From positions 3,162,001 to 3,226,000 of the forward strand of contig NZ_CP109460.1 of assembly GCF_036227565.1 (NCBI RefSeq): DNA of 64,000 nucleotides, given 5' to 3'. The position numbers and the translations under genes were made by a program. Position 1 is the stretch's first letter; every line of letters starts with the position of its first letter. Shown piece by piece: positions 45,204 through 53,297 of the stretch. The DNA is from Streptomyces sp. NBC_01454. GTDB taxonomy: Bacteria > Actinomycetota > Actinomycetes > Streptomycetales > Streptomycetaceae. The notes beneath the pieces are model-generated. The model worked only from the letters and a program-made list of their open reading frames with translations. It made no database searches and was not told the origin of the DNA.

Positions 45204-45749
45204 TCAGCCGTACAGCTGCGCCCCGTGCCGCTTGCGGCGGTTCGAGAGGGCCGAGTCCAGGGAGAACCTCGGTGTTCCGGCCAGTACGAGCGGGACCCAG
45301 GCCATCAGGTAGGCCAGGTCGTTGCCGTAGTAGTACGGCGTGGTCGCCCAGCTCACCGTGAGCCACAGCATCAGCGAGATCAGCGCACCGCCGAACGCCG
45401 CCAGCCGCCCCAGCAGTCCCACCAAGGTCCCCAGGCCCACCGCCAGTTCACCGGCCGCGATGGCGTAACCGAAGATCACGGGATTTTGCTGCGCAAGGTC
45501 GATGAGCTGCGGAAACGCCGCCGCGTCGTGGACCTGGCGCAGCGTTTCACCGAGCGAACCCGCGCCGGAGGCCGACAGAAACGCCGAATTCGTCAGCTTG
45601 TCGATGCCTGCGTAGAGAAAGGTGGCGCCCAGGAAGAGCCGCAACGGGAGCAGCGCGTGGCGCGCCCACTGTCCCCGCATTCCGGCGGCGGCGCCGTCCA
45701 GGCTCGCACCTCCGAATTCGGCACCCACCGTACGATTCGCGTGCACCAT
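45204..45749 (-). CDS. DoxX-family membrane protein
   Basis: 181 residues starting MVHANRTVGAEFGG behind GGAGAGGCGG. It has four hydrophobic helices and the family signature LPLRLFLGATFLYAGIDKLTN. Also visible are AIAAGELAVGLGTLVGLLGRLAA and a late WVPLVLAG. DoxX-like proteins act in thiol or quinone redox stress, as in the mycobacterial membrane oxidoreductase complex. No catalytic Cys pair is seen here, so the biochemical role is open. The 210 bp to the PspC unit hold only a 17-bp direct repeat. Confidence 0.88.
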   Translation of the reverse strand: MVHANRTVGAEFGGASLDGAAAGMRGQWARHALLPLRLFLGATFLYAGIDKLTNSAFLSASGAGSLGETLRQVHDAAAFPQLIDLAQQNPVIFGYAIAAGELAVGLGTLVGLLGRLAAFGGALISLMLWLTVSWATTPYYYGNDLAYLMAWVPLVLAGTPRFSLDSALSNRRKRHGAQLYG

Positions 45750-46032
45750 GACGTCCGCCTCTCCGTTGCCACCGGGCGCAGCCGATTGTGCCCGCGCCCG
45801 CGCCTCGTGGGGAGATACGTGCGCACATGCGCAAGAGGTTCAACGGACGGACGCACTTCCGGCGGCCGCCACACACAAAAGCGTCACGCACCGGCCGTCA
45901 CGCCCCGCGCACGCCCGGCCGACGACGCCCCTGTCAACGGCGGCACGCCGGCCCGGTCAACGGCGTCCCCGCCGGCCCGCGCCGGCTACCGGTCGGCCCC
46001 ACCTGCCCCGTCGGCCGTCCGCCCCCACCCCC

Positions 46033-47310
46033 TCAGTCCAAGATGTCCAGCACATACCCCGCCGTCTCCACCCCCGCGGCGGTGATCACCCGGACCTTGA
46101 CCCGGCCCGGTTCGACATCGACCGGTACCGGGACGGTCAGCACCCCGTCCGTGGGATTGGCGAAGCCGCCGGCGACCGGGACCAGGGGGACGGGGACGTG
46201 CACATCACCGATCCGCACCACGGTCCGGGCGAGCCGGTCGGGCGTGCCCGCGCCCGGCGGGACGAAGCCGGCGCCGCGGATCTCGATGTCGTCGCCGGTG
46301 CGGACCGGCGCGGCGAGGTCGCCCAGCTCACGGGAGCGCACGATGGAAAGGATCACCGGACGGCCGCCGGTCACCAGCTTCCCCAGCAGGGAGGTGGCCC
46401 CGGAGAGCCCCGCCAGGAGCACCAGCCCCCAGGGCAGTTGCGGCAGTTCGTTCGCCTGTCGCGCCAGCCGTACCAGGGCGCAGGCCAGCACGGCGAGGTT
46501 CACCAGGACGTACTGCACGTCCAGGAAGCTGCCGCGCCCCGCGTCGTCCGTCAGCAGATCGGCGGCGCGCGGCCGCTCCGCGGGCACCTTCTGCAGCCAC
46601 CCGGACCGCACCCGCGCCCCCACCAGCCCGTAGGCCAGCACGGCCACCGCGCAGGCCACGGCGAGCATCGTCAGCAGGGAGCCGGACCGGGCGAGCGCCA
46701 GGCCCTGGAGCAGGGTGCGCCGCGCCTGTGGGGTGCCGGCGATCGCCAGTTGCCCCGCGAGCGTCAGGACGGCGTACAGCACCGCGGCCGCCCAGCCGGC
46801 CGCCACCGTCCGTGAGGTGGACAGCCGCCCGTCCTCCCCGATCAGCGGGGCCAGCGCCCCGCCGTGCGCCCGGTGCCACCAGGCCGCCGCCGTCATGGCC
46901 AGTCCGAGGACGACGGCCGCGAGCAGCCCCGCCGTACGGGTCGCCGTCCAGCCGTGGGCGAGGGCGGTCAGCGCCTGCCCGAGCAGCACGGCCACCACCG
47001 CCGCCCAGACGGCGAGCAGGGTGCGCCGCCGTACCGTCGTCAGCCAGGTGACCCGCTCGGCCGCCCGCCGCTTGGTCAGTTCGCGGGCCGACAGGGCGAG
47101 TTCGTCCGACACCCACTGCCGGGCCGCACCGGCGGAGCGGGCGAGCCCGGCCGGCACTCCGCGCCCGGCGGCGAAGTCCTCCCGCAGCGCGACGAACGCG
47201 GCGACCGCCTCACGGTGCCCCACCCGGGCGCCGTGCGGACAGTGCCCGCACCGGCACTCGCCGCCTTCCGCGCCCTCTACGCCCTCCCCCGGCTCGCCCG
47301 TACCGGCCAT
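46033..47310 (-). CDS. Multi-pass membrane protein with C-terminal IPT/TIG-like domain
   Basis: A 425-residue protein if it starts at ATG 47310 (MAGTGEPGEG); GTG codons 20-30 bases upstream are possible. The N-terminal 25 residues have Cys-x-Cys-x2-Cys (ECRCGHCPHG), a possible metal site. About six membrane helices lie between residues 95 and 320. The last 105 residues look beta-rich, with DDIEIRGAGFVPPG and DVEPGRVKVRVITAAG, as in IPT/TIG folds. No known family name is certain. Divergent from the proline-rich gene at 47634. Confidence 0.75.
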   Translation of the reverse strand: MAGTGEPGEGVEGAEGGECRCGHCPHGARVGHREAVAAFVALREDFAAGRGVPAGLARSAGAARQWVSDELALSARELTKRRAAERVTWLTTVRRRTLLAVWAAVVAVLLGQALTALAHGWTATRTAGLLAAVVLGLAMTAAAWWHRAHGGALAPLIGEDGRLSTSRTVAAGWAAAVLYAVLTLAGQLAIAGTPQARRTLLQGLALARSGSLLTMLAVACAVAVLAYGLVGARVRSGWLQKVPAERPRAADLLTDDAGRGSFLDVQYVLVNLAVLACALVRLARQANELPQLPWGLVLLAGLSGATSLLGKLVTGGRPVILSIVRSRELGDLAAPVRTGDDIEIRGAGFVPPGAGTPDRLARTVVRIGDVHVPVPLVPVAGGFANPTDGVLTVPVPVDVEPGRVKVRVITAAGVETAGYVLDILD

Positions 47311-47633
47311 CCCGCCCGCCGCATTCACCGCCACGTCAGCTACCGCCCCGCCACCGTCATCAACTTGTCCCGTACAACGGCGAATTGTGCCGTAGAAAGC
47401 CAGGGCCGATGTCAAACCTCCAGCTGACGGCGGGTGGTGGGCGCATCGGCGCGTTGACGTACGGCATCGGGCGGGCCGGGAAGCCGAATGCGCCCCGGTG
47501 TTTCCGTACCGGCGTACGGTTCCGTCCGCACATCTGACCGGCCGCGCGCCGGGAAATACGGCCGGGTCCCCTATTCGGGCGAACCGGGGTACCGCGACGG
47601 CTGAGTTGTCCGCGCGCTGCGCAAGCTCTCGCC
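47311..47633. other. Intergenic region between divergent genes
   Basis: These 323 bp contain promoters for both sides and a comparatively AT-rich part near 47380-47420. No gene or clear dyad was seen. Confidence 0.5.
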
Positions 47634-48368
47634 GTGTGCCACGTACCCGGACCGCACAGGTCACTCGGACCACCCCGCCCGGAGGGGCCACCGCCACGCC
47701 GGCCAGGCGACCGGCGGGGCCCCCGTCCCCCGCAACTCCTGCGCACCCTGGGGCACCTGGCGCCCCGGCTGGTGGCGGCCGCCGCCGTCTGTCTGCTGCT
47801 GGCCGGTACCGCCGCGCTGCTCGTCCCCGCGCCGGCGGCGGCCGCGCCCGCCCCGTACGGGCACCCGGTCACCGGCGACAACTGCGCCTACGCCGGGACC
47901 GCCCCGCCGGTGGATGTGCCGACCGGATTTCCCATGCCGCGCGGCTGGCACTTCCCCTGCACCCGGACCACACCGCCGGCCCCGCCCACCCACGCGCCGG
48001 CCCCTCGTCCGCACATCCCCAGGCCGGCGCCGCCGCCCCCGCCGCCTCCCAGGGCCCGGCCGGCCACTCCTCCGCCGCCTCCGCCGCCTCCGCCACCCCC
48101 GCCACCCCCGCCACCGCCGCCCACTCCCCGCGCCCGCCCGGTGCCGCCGCCCCCCGCTTCCCGGCCGGTCCACAGCCCGCCCCGCCGACCGTCCCCGCCG
48201 CCACCCGTCCTGCCCCGCAGTTATGCGCCGGTGTCCCACAAACCGCGCGCCGGGCGCTCGATGGTGACCACGACCTTGCTGCTCACCGCTCCGGCCGTGC
48301 TGGCCGGGGCCGCCCTCCGTCCCCGTTCGAGCTCCTCGTCCGGTTCCGCCGGACGCCGTTCCTCGTAG
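47634..48368 (+). CDS. Exported proline-rich protein
   Basis: Up to 244 residues from GTG 47634; the true start may be later. A signal or anchor helix lies near 45-72 (LVAAAAVCLLLAGTAALLV then PAAAAPAP). A small Cys pair follows (DNCAYAG, HFPCTRT), then a very Pro-rich region with an 18-Pro run. A second hydrophobic segment lies near the C-terminus (TTTLLLTAPAVLAGAAL) with an Arg/Ser tail. This fits an envelope-spanning or wall-threading protein. It ends 9 bp before the DUF4239 gene and is probably cotranscribed. Confidence 0.65.
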   Translation: MCHVPGPHRSLGPPRPEGPPPRRPGDRRGPRPPQLLRTLGHLAPRLVAAAAVCLLLAGTAALLVPAPAAAAPAPYGHPVTGDNCAYAGTAPPVDVPTGFPMPRGWHFPCTRTTPPAPPTHAPAPRPHIPRPAPPPPPPPRARPATPPPPPPPPPPPPPPPPPPTPRARPVPPPPASRPVHSPPRRPSPPPPVLPRSYAPVSHKPRAGRSMVTTTLLLTAPAVLAGAALRPRSSSSSGSAGRRSS

Positions 48369-48377
48369 GAGGTCTCC

Positions 48378-49136
48378 ATGTCGCAATGGCTGGTGCTGAC
48401 CATCGCCATGGCCGCGGTCTGCGGCGTCGTCCTGACCATCACCGTCCTCAAGGAGCGGCGGATCACCGAGGACGACGACCCGACCGAAACACCGGATGTG
48501 ATCGAGTATCTGACGATGATGGTGGGGGTGGTGTACGCGATCGTGCTGGGTCTGGCCATCGCCGGTGTCTGGGAGGCGAAAAGCGCGGCCGAGGACACCG
48601 TGCGGACCGAGGCGCAGGCGCTGCACGAGGTCGCTGCGCGGGCCCGGGCCTACCCCGCGCCGGTGCGGGACAGGATCCGTTCGGATGTCGGGGCCTATGT
48701 GACGTATGTGGTGCACAAGGAGTGGCCGGTCATGGCCGGGCAGGGGGAACTGACCCGGCACGGCAGCGATCTGCTGACGAAGGTCCGGGCGGACGTCACC
48801 GACTACCACCCGCGCAACGACTTCGAGGGGCAGTCCTACCAGCCGCTGGTCGATCAGGTCGCGGTGGCCGACGGGGCCCGCGCGGCCCGTGCGGACGCGG
48901 CGGATTCGACGCTGCCGGGCGTGGTGTGGTTCGGGCTGGTCGTCGGGGGTGCCATCTCCATCGGCGTGATGTTCACGCTGCAGATCCGGCGTTCGGGGCG
49001 GGAGCTGCTGATGGCCGGCCTCTTCAGCGCGCTGATCGCCTTCCTGCTGTTCCTCGTCTGGGACTTCGACGCACCGTTCAGCCATGGCATCTCCGCGACC
49101 GTGGCACCCCTGCGCGAACTGCTGCCACCCTCGTGA
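48378..49136 (+). CDS. DUF4239 membrane protein
   Basis: 252 residues behind TAGGAGG. Topology: two N-terminal helices (LVLTIAMAAVCGVVLTITVL and MVGVVYAIVLGLAIAGVW), a soluble charged middle of about 110 residues with helices (TEAQALHEVAARARAYP), then two C-terminal helices (GVVWFGLVVGGAISIGVMF, GLFSALIAFLLFLVW). This is the bestrophin-like DUF4239 pattern. Function unknown. Probably an operon with the Pro-rich gene upstream. Confidence 0.88.
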   Translation: MSQWLVLTIAMAAVCGVVLTITVLKERRITEDDDPTETPDVIEYLTMMVGVVYAIVLGLAIAGVWEAKSAAEDTVRTEAQALHEVAARARAYPAPVRDRIRSDVGAYVTYVVHKEWPVMAGQGELTRHGSDLLTKVRADVTDYHPRNDFEGQSYQPLVDQVAVADGARAARADAADSTLPGVVWFGLVVGGAISIGVMFTLQIRRSGRELLMAGLFSALIAFLLFLVWDFDAPFSHGISATVAPLRELLPPS

Positions 49137-49146
49137 GCCCGGGCCC

Positions 49147-49176
49147 GCGGGACGGCGGAACGGCCGGCCGTCCCGC
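49147..49176. terminator. Terminator after DUF4239
   Basis: GCGGGACGGC pairs perfectly with GCCGTCCCGC around a 10-base loop, 11 bp past the stop. Confidence 0.7.
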
Positions 49177-49204
49177 AGGCGCCGGTGTGCGGAGCTCGCG
49201 CTCC

Positions 49205-49306
49205 GGGGTCCCTCCGGTGAACGCATCGCGTGGCCAGGCCGCGCCGCTGTTTGCGGCAGTTGATGCCGCGCTCGATGCTGTTCGCCACCCGGCCGCCGCA
49301 ATGGGC
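49205..49306 (-). pseudogene. Fragment of an IS5-like transposase
   Basis: The minus-strand frame reads VANSIERGINCRKQRRG then LATRC. This corresponds to the C-terminal ERxFNRLKxxRGIATRYDK segment around the catalytic Glu of IS5-type transposases. No start and only about 30 residues remain, so it is a relic. It lies between the DUF4239 terminator and the phosphatase stop. Confidence 0.55.
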
Positions 49307-49318
49307 TGACCGGCGCCG

Positions 49319-49942
49319 TCAGATGTGCAGCTCGGCGGGAAAGCCCGTCCATCGCAGTGCGTTGGACAGATGCCGCATGTCGTTGGAGACGAGGAGGGAC
49401 GCGGGCCGGCCGGGGGCATAGCGGATGACGTTGAGTGCCGCGTTGCAGTGGTTGAGGCCGAGCCATCGCCACTTCGGAGCATGCATGGCATCCCGGACGA
49501 GCCAGGCGACCAGGAAGTTGTGGGTGACGACCAGTTCGTGCCGATCCTGTTCGCCGTCCACCGGCCCGGTGAACAGATCCAGCGCCTGACGGGCCAGCGC
49601 AGCTCCGCTTTTCCGCTCCTCGTCCGTGGTGCCGGCGAGGAAGCGGAGGGAGGAGTCTGCCGATTCGGCCGGAAGTTCGTCCTTTTCCGGCATGTAGGGC
49701 ACGTAGTCACCAGCGGCTTCCGAGACATGCCGAGGGACGCTCTTCAGTTGATCGCCGATCAGACGTGCGGTCTGCTCCGCCCGCGGCAGGTGACCGTGGT
49801 GAACAGCTGCGAGGGGGACGTCCCGAAGACGTTGGCCGAGCAGTGTGGCCTGCCGCCGGCCGGCCTCCGTCAGCCTGCTCTCGTCCGGTGACGCCTCGCC
49901 GTGCCGGACGAGATAGAGGTAACGGGTGGCCGTGCCGGTCAT
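49319..49942 (-). CDS. Histidine phosphatase family protein
   Basis: A 207-residue protein from ATG 49942 (MTGTATRYLYLVRHGEASPDE) behind GAGGAG. The phospho-acceptor RHGE lies at 13-16, a second Arg is in PRAEQTARL, and VVTHNFLVAWLV supplies the second catalytic His. It belongs to the phosphoglycerate-mutase-like branch-1 phosphatases; the substrate cannot be told. Its promoter region is only 91 bp from the IS1182-like insertion (50038-51747), so expression may have changed. Confidence 0.9.
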   Translation of the reverse strand: MTGTATRYLYLVRHGEASPDESRLTEAGRRQATLLGQRLRDVPLAAVHHGHLPRAEQTARLIGDQLKSVPRHVSEAAGDYVPYMPEKDELPAESADSSLRFLAGTTDEERKSGAALARQALDLFTGPVDGEQDRHELVVTHNFLVAWLVRDAMHAPKWRWLGLNHCNAALNVIRYAPGRPASLLVSNDMRHLSNALRWTGFPAELHI

Positions 49943-50033
49943 CTCAAGCTCCTCTGCGCCCGTAGCGATCTTGTGCATCAGTGGACGCTGCCCCCAGGGC
50001 GCCGGTTCCCTCCACTCATCGACGAGACAGGCC

Positions 50034-51751
50034 CTAGAAGACTCATGAAGATCTTGGAGTTCTGGCCCCGCCGCGTGAGCGGCGGGGCCAGACTGCTTGT
50101 TGTGGTGATGGGGGAATGGGCCGGGGAGACGGTCGGGCCGGATGTGTGGGAGACCTGCCGGGATTTGATCCCGGCGGGGAGTGTGTTCGCTTTCCTGGCC
50201 GAGCATCGCAGCACGCTGTTCGAAGCGGAGATGTTCGCGGACATGTACCCGTCGGCGAACGGGCGGCCGAGTATGCCGCCGCAGATCCTGGCCTCGGCGA
50301 TCACGCTGCAGGCCCTGCACGGGCTGTCGGACTTCGAGACGGTCCAGGAACTGCGGTGCGACCTGAGGTGGAAGGCAGCCTGCGGACTGGGCCTTCATGA
50401 CATGGCGTTCGATCCGTCGTTGCTGGCCTACTTCCGCCGCCGGCTGGCCCGTTCCGCCCGGCCGAACCGGGTGTTCGAGGCTGTGCGGGAGGTCGTGAAG
50501 GCCACCGGTGTCCTCAAGGGCAAGCACCGCCGGGCGCTGGATTCCACCGTGCTGGATGACGCGGTGGCCACCCAGGACACCGTCACCCAGATCATCGCCG
50601 CCATCCGGGCGGTGATCCGGGACGTCCCCGGGGCCGGCGAGGTGGTCGCGGTGCACTGCACCGCGCACGACTACAACGACCCGGGCAAGCCGAGGATCGC
50701 CTGGAACGACGAGCAGGCCCGTGCCGACCTGGTCGACGCCCTGGTCGGTGACGCGCTGCGGCTGCTGGGCCACCTGCCCGAGCAGCAGCTCGGCGAGAAG
50801 GCCGCGAACGCGGTCGGCATCCTGGCCCTGGTCGCGGGCCAGGACGTGGAGCCCGCCGAGGACTCCGACGGCCACGACGGGCGCTGGCGCATCACCCAAG
50901 GCACCGCACAGAACCGGATGGTCTCCACTGTCGACCCCGAAGCCCGGCACGTGCACAAGACCCGCACCCACCAGCAGGACGGCTTCAAGGCCCACCTCGC
51001 CATTGAGCCCGAGACCGGGTTATACACCGCCGTCGCCCTGCGGCCCGGAGCCGGTCCCGAGCACCACGAGGCGATGGTCGGAATCGACCTGCTCACCGAC
51101 GAGGACGAGCCCGTTGACGCCTTCGGTGACACCGCCTACTCCACAGGTGACGCCCGCCACAGCCTCGAAACCGCCGGTCACCGGCTGTTCCTCAAACCCG
51201 CACCGCTGCGGCCCGCCGTCCCTGGCGGCTTCACCCTCGACGACTTCGTCATCGACACCGTCGCCGCCACCGTGACCTGCCCCGCCGGACACACCGTCCC
51301 TTTATCCGCTCCCGCCGGGCAGCACCACCAGCGCAAAGCCTCGTTCAAGGACGTGTGCGCCGGATGCCCCCTTCGTGAGCGGTGCACCAAGGCCAAGGCC
51401 GGGCGGATCCTGACCATCCGTCCGCACCACGATCTGCTCGCCGCCGCCCGCCAGCAGGCCGCCACCGATCCCGACTGGCAGGCCGACTACCGGCGCTGGA
51501 GACCACCGGTCGAACGTGCCGTCGCCTGGCTCGTCCACCACGGCAACCGCAAACTCCGCTACCGCGGCACCATCAAGAACGACACCTGGCTCCACACCCG
51601 AGCAGCCGCCCTCAACCTTCGCCGACTGATCAACCTCGGACTCAACCGAACCAACGGAACCTGGCACCTCGCCCCGGCCAGCACATAGCCGGAGGGGCCG
51701 CCCGGCCTGCGGCCGAACGACCCCTCAGCAAGATCTTCATGAGTCTTCTAG
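50034..51751 (+). mobile_element. Intact IS1182-like insertion sequence with CTAG target duplication
   Basis: The element spans 50038-51747 (1,710 bp). Perfect 19-bp inverted termini are AAGACTCATGAAGATCTTG (50038-50056) and its complement (51729-51747). Both sides carry CTAG (50034-50037, 51748-51751), a 4-bp target duplication. One transposase gene fills it. Joining the flanks after one CTAG restores a continuous locus in which CTAG supplies the stop codon of the aldolase gene at 51748. Confidence 0.9.
50045..51688 (+). CDS. IS1182-family transposase
   Basis: 547 residues from ATG 50045, inside the left terminus; ATG 50108 (MGEWAGETVGPD) gives 526 and fits the usual family start better. 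The N-terminal part binds the ends (LASAITLQALHGLSDFETV). DDE residues are in DSTVLDDAVATQD, DTAYSTGDAR and the ERAVAWLVHHGNRKLRYRG region. Between them lie the typical VDPEARHVHKTRTHQQDGF block and a Cys cluster, CAGCPLRERC. No frameshift is seen, so the element may be active. Confidence 0.92.
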   Translation: MKILEFWPRRVSGGARLLVVVMGEWAGETVGPDVWETCRDLIPAGSVFAFLAEHRSTLFEAEMFADMYPSANGRPSMPPQILASAITLQALHGLSDFETVQELRCDLRWKAACGLGLHDMAFDPSLLAYFRRRLARSARPNRVFEAVREVVKATGVLKGKHRRALDSTVLDDAVATQDTVTQIIAAIRAVIRDVPGAGEVVAVHCTAHDYNDPGKPRIAWNDEQARADLVDALVGDALRLLGHLPEQQLGEKAANAVGILALVAGQDVEPAEDSDGHDGRWRITQGTAQNRMVSTVDPEARHVHKTRTHQQDGFKAHLAIEPETGLYTAVALRPGAGPEHHEAMVGIDLLTDEDEPVDAFGDTAYSTGDARHSLETAGHRLFLKPAPLRPAVPGGFTLDDFVIDTVAATVTCPAGHTVPLSAPAGQHHQRKASFKDVCAGCPLRERCTKAKAGRILTIRPHHDLLAAARQQAATDPDWQADYRRWRPPVERAVAWLVHHGNRKLRYRGTIKNDTWLHTRAAALNLRRLINLGLNRTNGTWHLAPAST

Positions 51752-52533
51752 TCGAAGAGGTCCGGCTCGCTGCGGGAGATCTGCTGGTACAGCGGCTGGT
51801 AGTTGATCCAGGCCACCAGGTCGTTGCCCAGCTGTTCGCGGGTGTGGACGGCGTTGTGGTGATCGATCAGCACCGGCTTGCCGGCCGCCTTCGCGGTGAG
51901 CTGGACCTGGCAGGAGCGCTCCATCGTGAGGAACCACCACGCCGCCGCGTCGACCGAGTCGCCGACCGTCAACAGCCCGTGGTTGCGCAGGATCACGGCC
52001 TTGTGCGGGCCGAGCGCGGCCGCGATCCGCCGCCCTTCCTCCTCGTCCACGACCACACCCGTGTAGTCGTCGAAGAGCGCGTGGTCCTCGTAGAAGGCGC
52101 AGACGTCCTGGGTGATCGGCTCCAGCAGCTCGCCCAGTGCGGACAGCGCCCTGCCGTACGTGGAGTGGCTGTGCGCCGCGGCGATGACGTCCGGGCGGGC
52201 CCGGTGGACCTGGGCGTGGATGGCGAACGCCGCCTGGTTGACGTGGTGGCGGCCCTCGACGACCTTGCCCTCCGCGTTCACCAGGATCAGATCGCCGACC
52301 GTGATGTGCCGGAACGACATCCCGAAGGGGTTGACCCAGAAGCACTGCGGGAACTCCGGGTCACGGGCGGTGATGTGGCCCGCGACGCCCTCCTCGAAGC
52401 CGAAGCGCCCGAACAGGCGCAGCGCCGCGACCAGGCGTTCCTTGCGGTGGCGCCGTTCGTCCTCGACGGTCTCGTGGGCCGGCGGCATCGCGAAGTGCAG
52501 CTGTTCGGTGGGGACGGGCGTCGGCTCGGGCAT
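51748..52533 (-). CDS. Class II aldolase/adducin family protein
   Basis: 261 residues starting MPEPTPVPTEQLHF behind AGGAGGAGAG. Metal-binding His are in AHSHSTYGRALS and LRNHGLLTVGDS. GRFGFEEGVAGHITARDPE matches the N-terminal family motif. Relatives cleave or epimerise sugar phosphates, or act on other small carbonyls; the substrate is unknown. The IS element inserted exactly here: the TAG stop (complement of 51748-51750) is formed by the duplicated CTAG, so the coding sequence stays complete. Confidence 0.9.
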   Translation of the reverse strand: MPEPTPVPTEQLHFAMPPAHETVEDERRHRKERLVAALRLFGRFGFEEGVAGHITARDPEFPQCFWVNPFGMSFRHITVGDLILVNAEGKVVEGRHHVNQAAFAIHAQVHRARPDVIAAAHSHSTYGRALSALGELLEPITQDVCAFYEDHALFDDYTGVVVDEEEGRRIAAALGPHKAVILRNHGLLTVGDSVDAAAWWFLTMERSCQVQLTAKAAGKPVLIDHHNAVHTREQLGNDLVAWINYQPLYQQISRSEPDLFD

Positions 52534-52678
52534 CGCGGCTCTCCTCCTGGCACGTACGGCTCTTGATGCTCGAAGCGGAAGCTACCTCTCGGTACCGCAG
52601 GTCACCAGGGCCGGGACGGACACAGATCGGTCGGCCTGCATCATGAACGCACCAGAAACGGCAGCGGAGGGGCACACA

Positions 52679-53179
52679 ATGAGGGCCGTATCGGTCAGCA
52701 AGGACATCCACGCCACACCCGGGCAGCTCTTCGCCGTCCTGCGGGACCCGGCCCGGCACACCGAGCTGGACGGCTCGGGCATGCTGCGCGGCCGCCCGGA
52801 GGGGCCGTCGCCGCTGGGTATCGGCGACCGGTTCAGCATGGGCATGGCGCAGGGGCGTCTCGCGTACCGGTCGGTGAACGTGGTGGTGGAGTACGAGGAG
52901 GGCCGGCTGTTCGCCTGGGAGACCTGGGGCGAGGTCGGCGGCCGGCGGCTGGTCGGCGGGCAGCGCTGGCGCTACGAGCTGGCGCCCGGGGACGGCACGG
53001 CGCGCACGGACGCCACCGGGGGCGCAGGGACCACCCGGGTCACCCGGGTCACCCACACCTACGACTGGTCGCGCGCCCGGCTCCCCCGTCTCGTCGTCGA
53101 ACTCCCCGGCTTTCCACGGCGGATGGGCCCGGCGATGGCCACGACCCTGGAGCGCCTGGCCGCGGCCGTGGAGGGCTGA
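52679..53179 (+). CDS. SRPBCC-family (START-like) protein
   Basis: A 166-residue protein from ATG 52679 (MRAVSVSKDIHATPGQLFAVL) behind GGAGGGG. It has the lipid-binding SRPBCC pattern: an N-terminal strand then HTELDGSGMLRG, RFSMGMAQ, WETWGEVGG, and a C-terminal helix GPAMATTLERLAAAV. The family binds hydrophobic ligands or acts as polyketide cyclases. No partner gene is adjacent. Divergent from the class II aldolase. Confidence 0.88.
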   Translation: MRAVSVSKDIHATPGQLFAVLRDPARHTELDGSGMLRGRPEGPSPLGIGDRFSMGMAQGRLAYRSVNVVVEYEEGRLFAWETWGEVGGRRLVGGQRWRYELAPGDGTARTDATGGAGTTRVTRVTHTYDWSRARLPRLVVELPGFPRRMGPAMATTLERLAAAVEG

Positions 53180-53243
53180 GGGAGGCGCGGGAGCCGGGGA
53201 GCGGCCCGCCGGGCACGGCGATCCGGGGCGCACCGGCAACGCA

Positions 53244-53279
53244 CCACGCCGCCGCCCGGTGGTCCGGACGGCGGCGTGG
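53244..53279 (-). terminator. Terminator of guaA
   Basis: CCACGCCGCCG pairs perfectly with CGGCGGCGTGG around a 14-base loop, 19 bp past the guaA stop. It may also act on the convergent SRPBCC gene. Confidence 0.75.
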
Positions 53280-53297
53280 GTCAGGCGGCGAGTGGGG

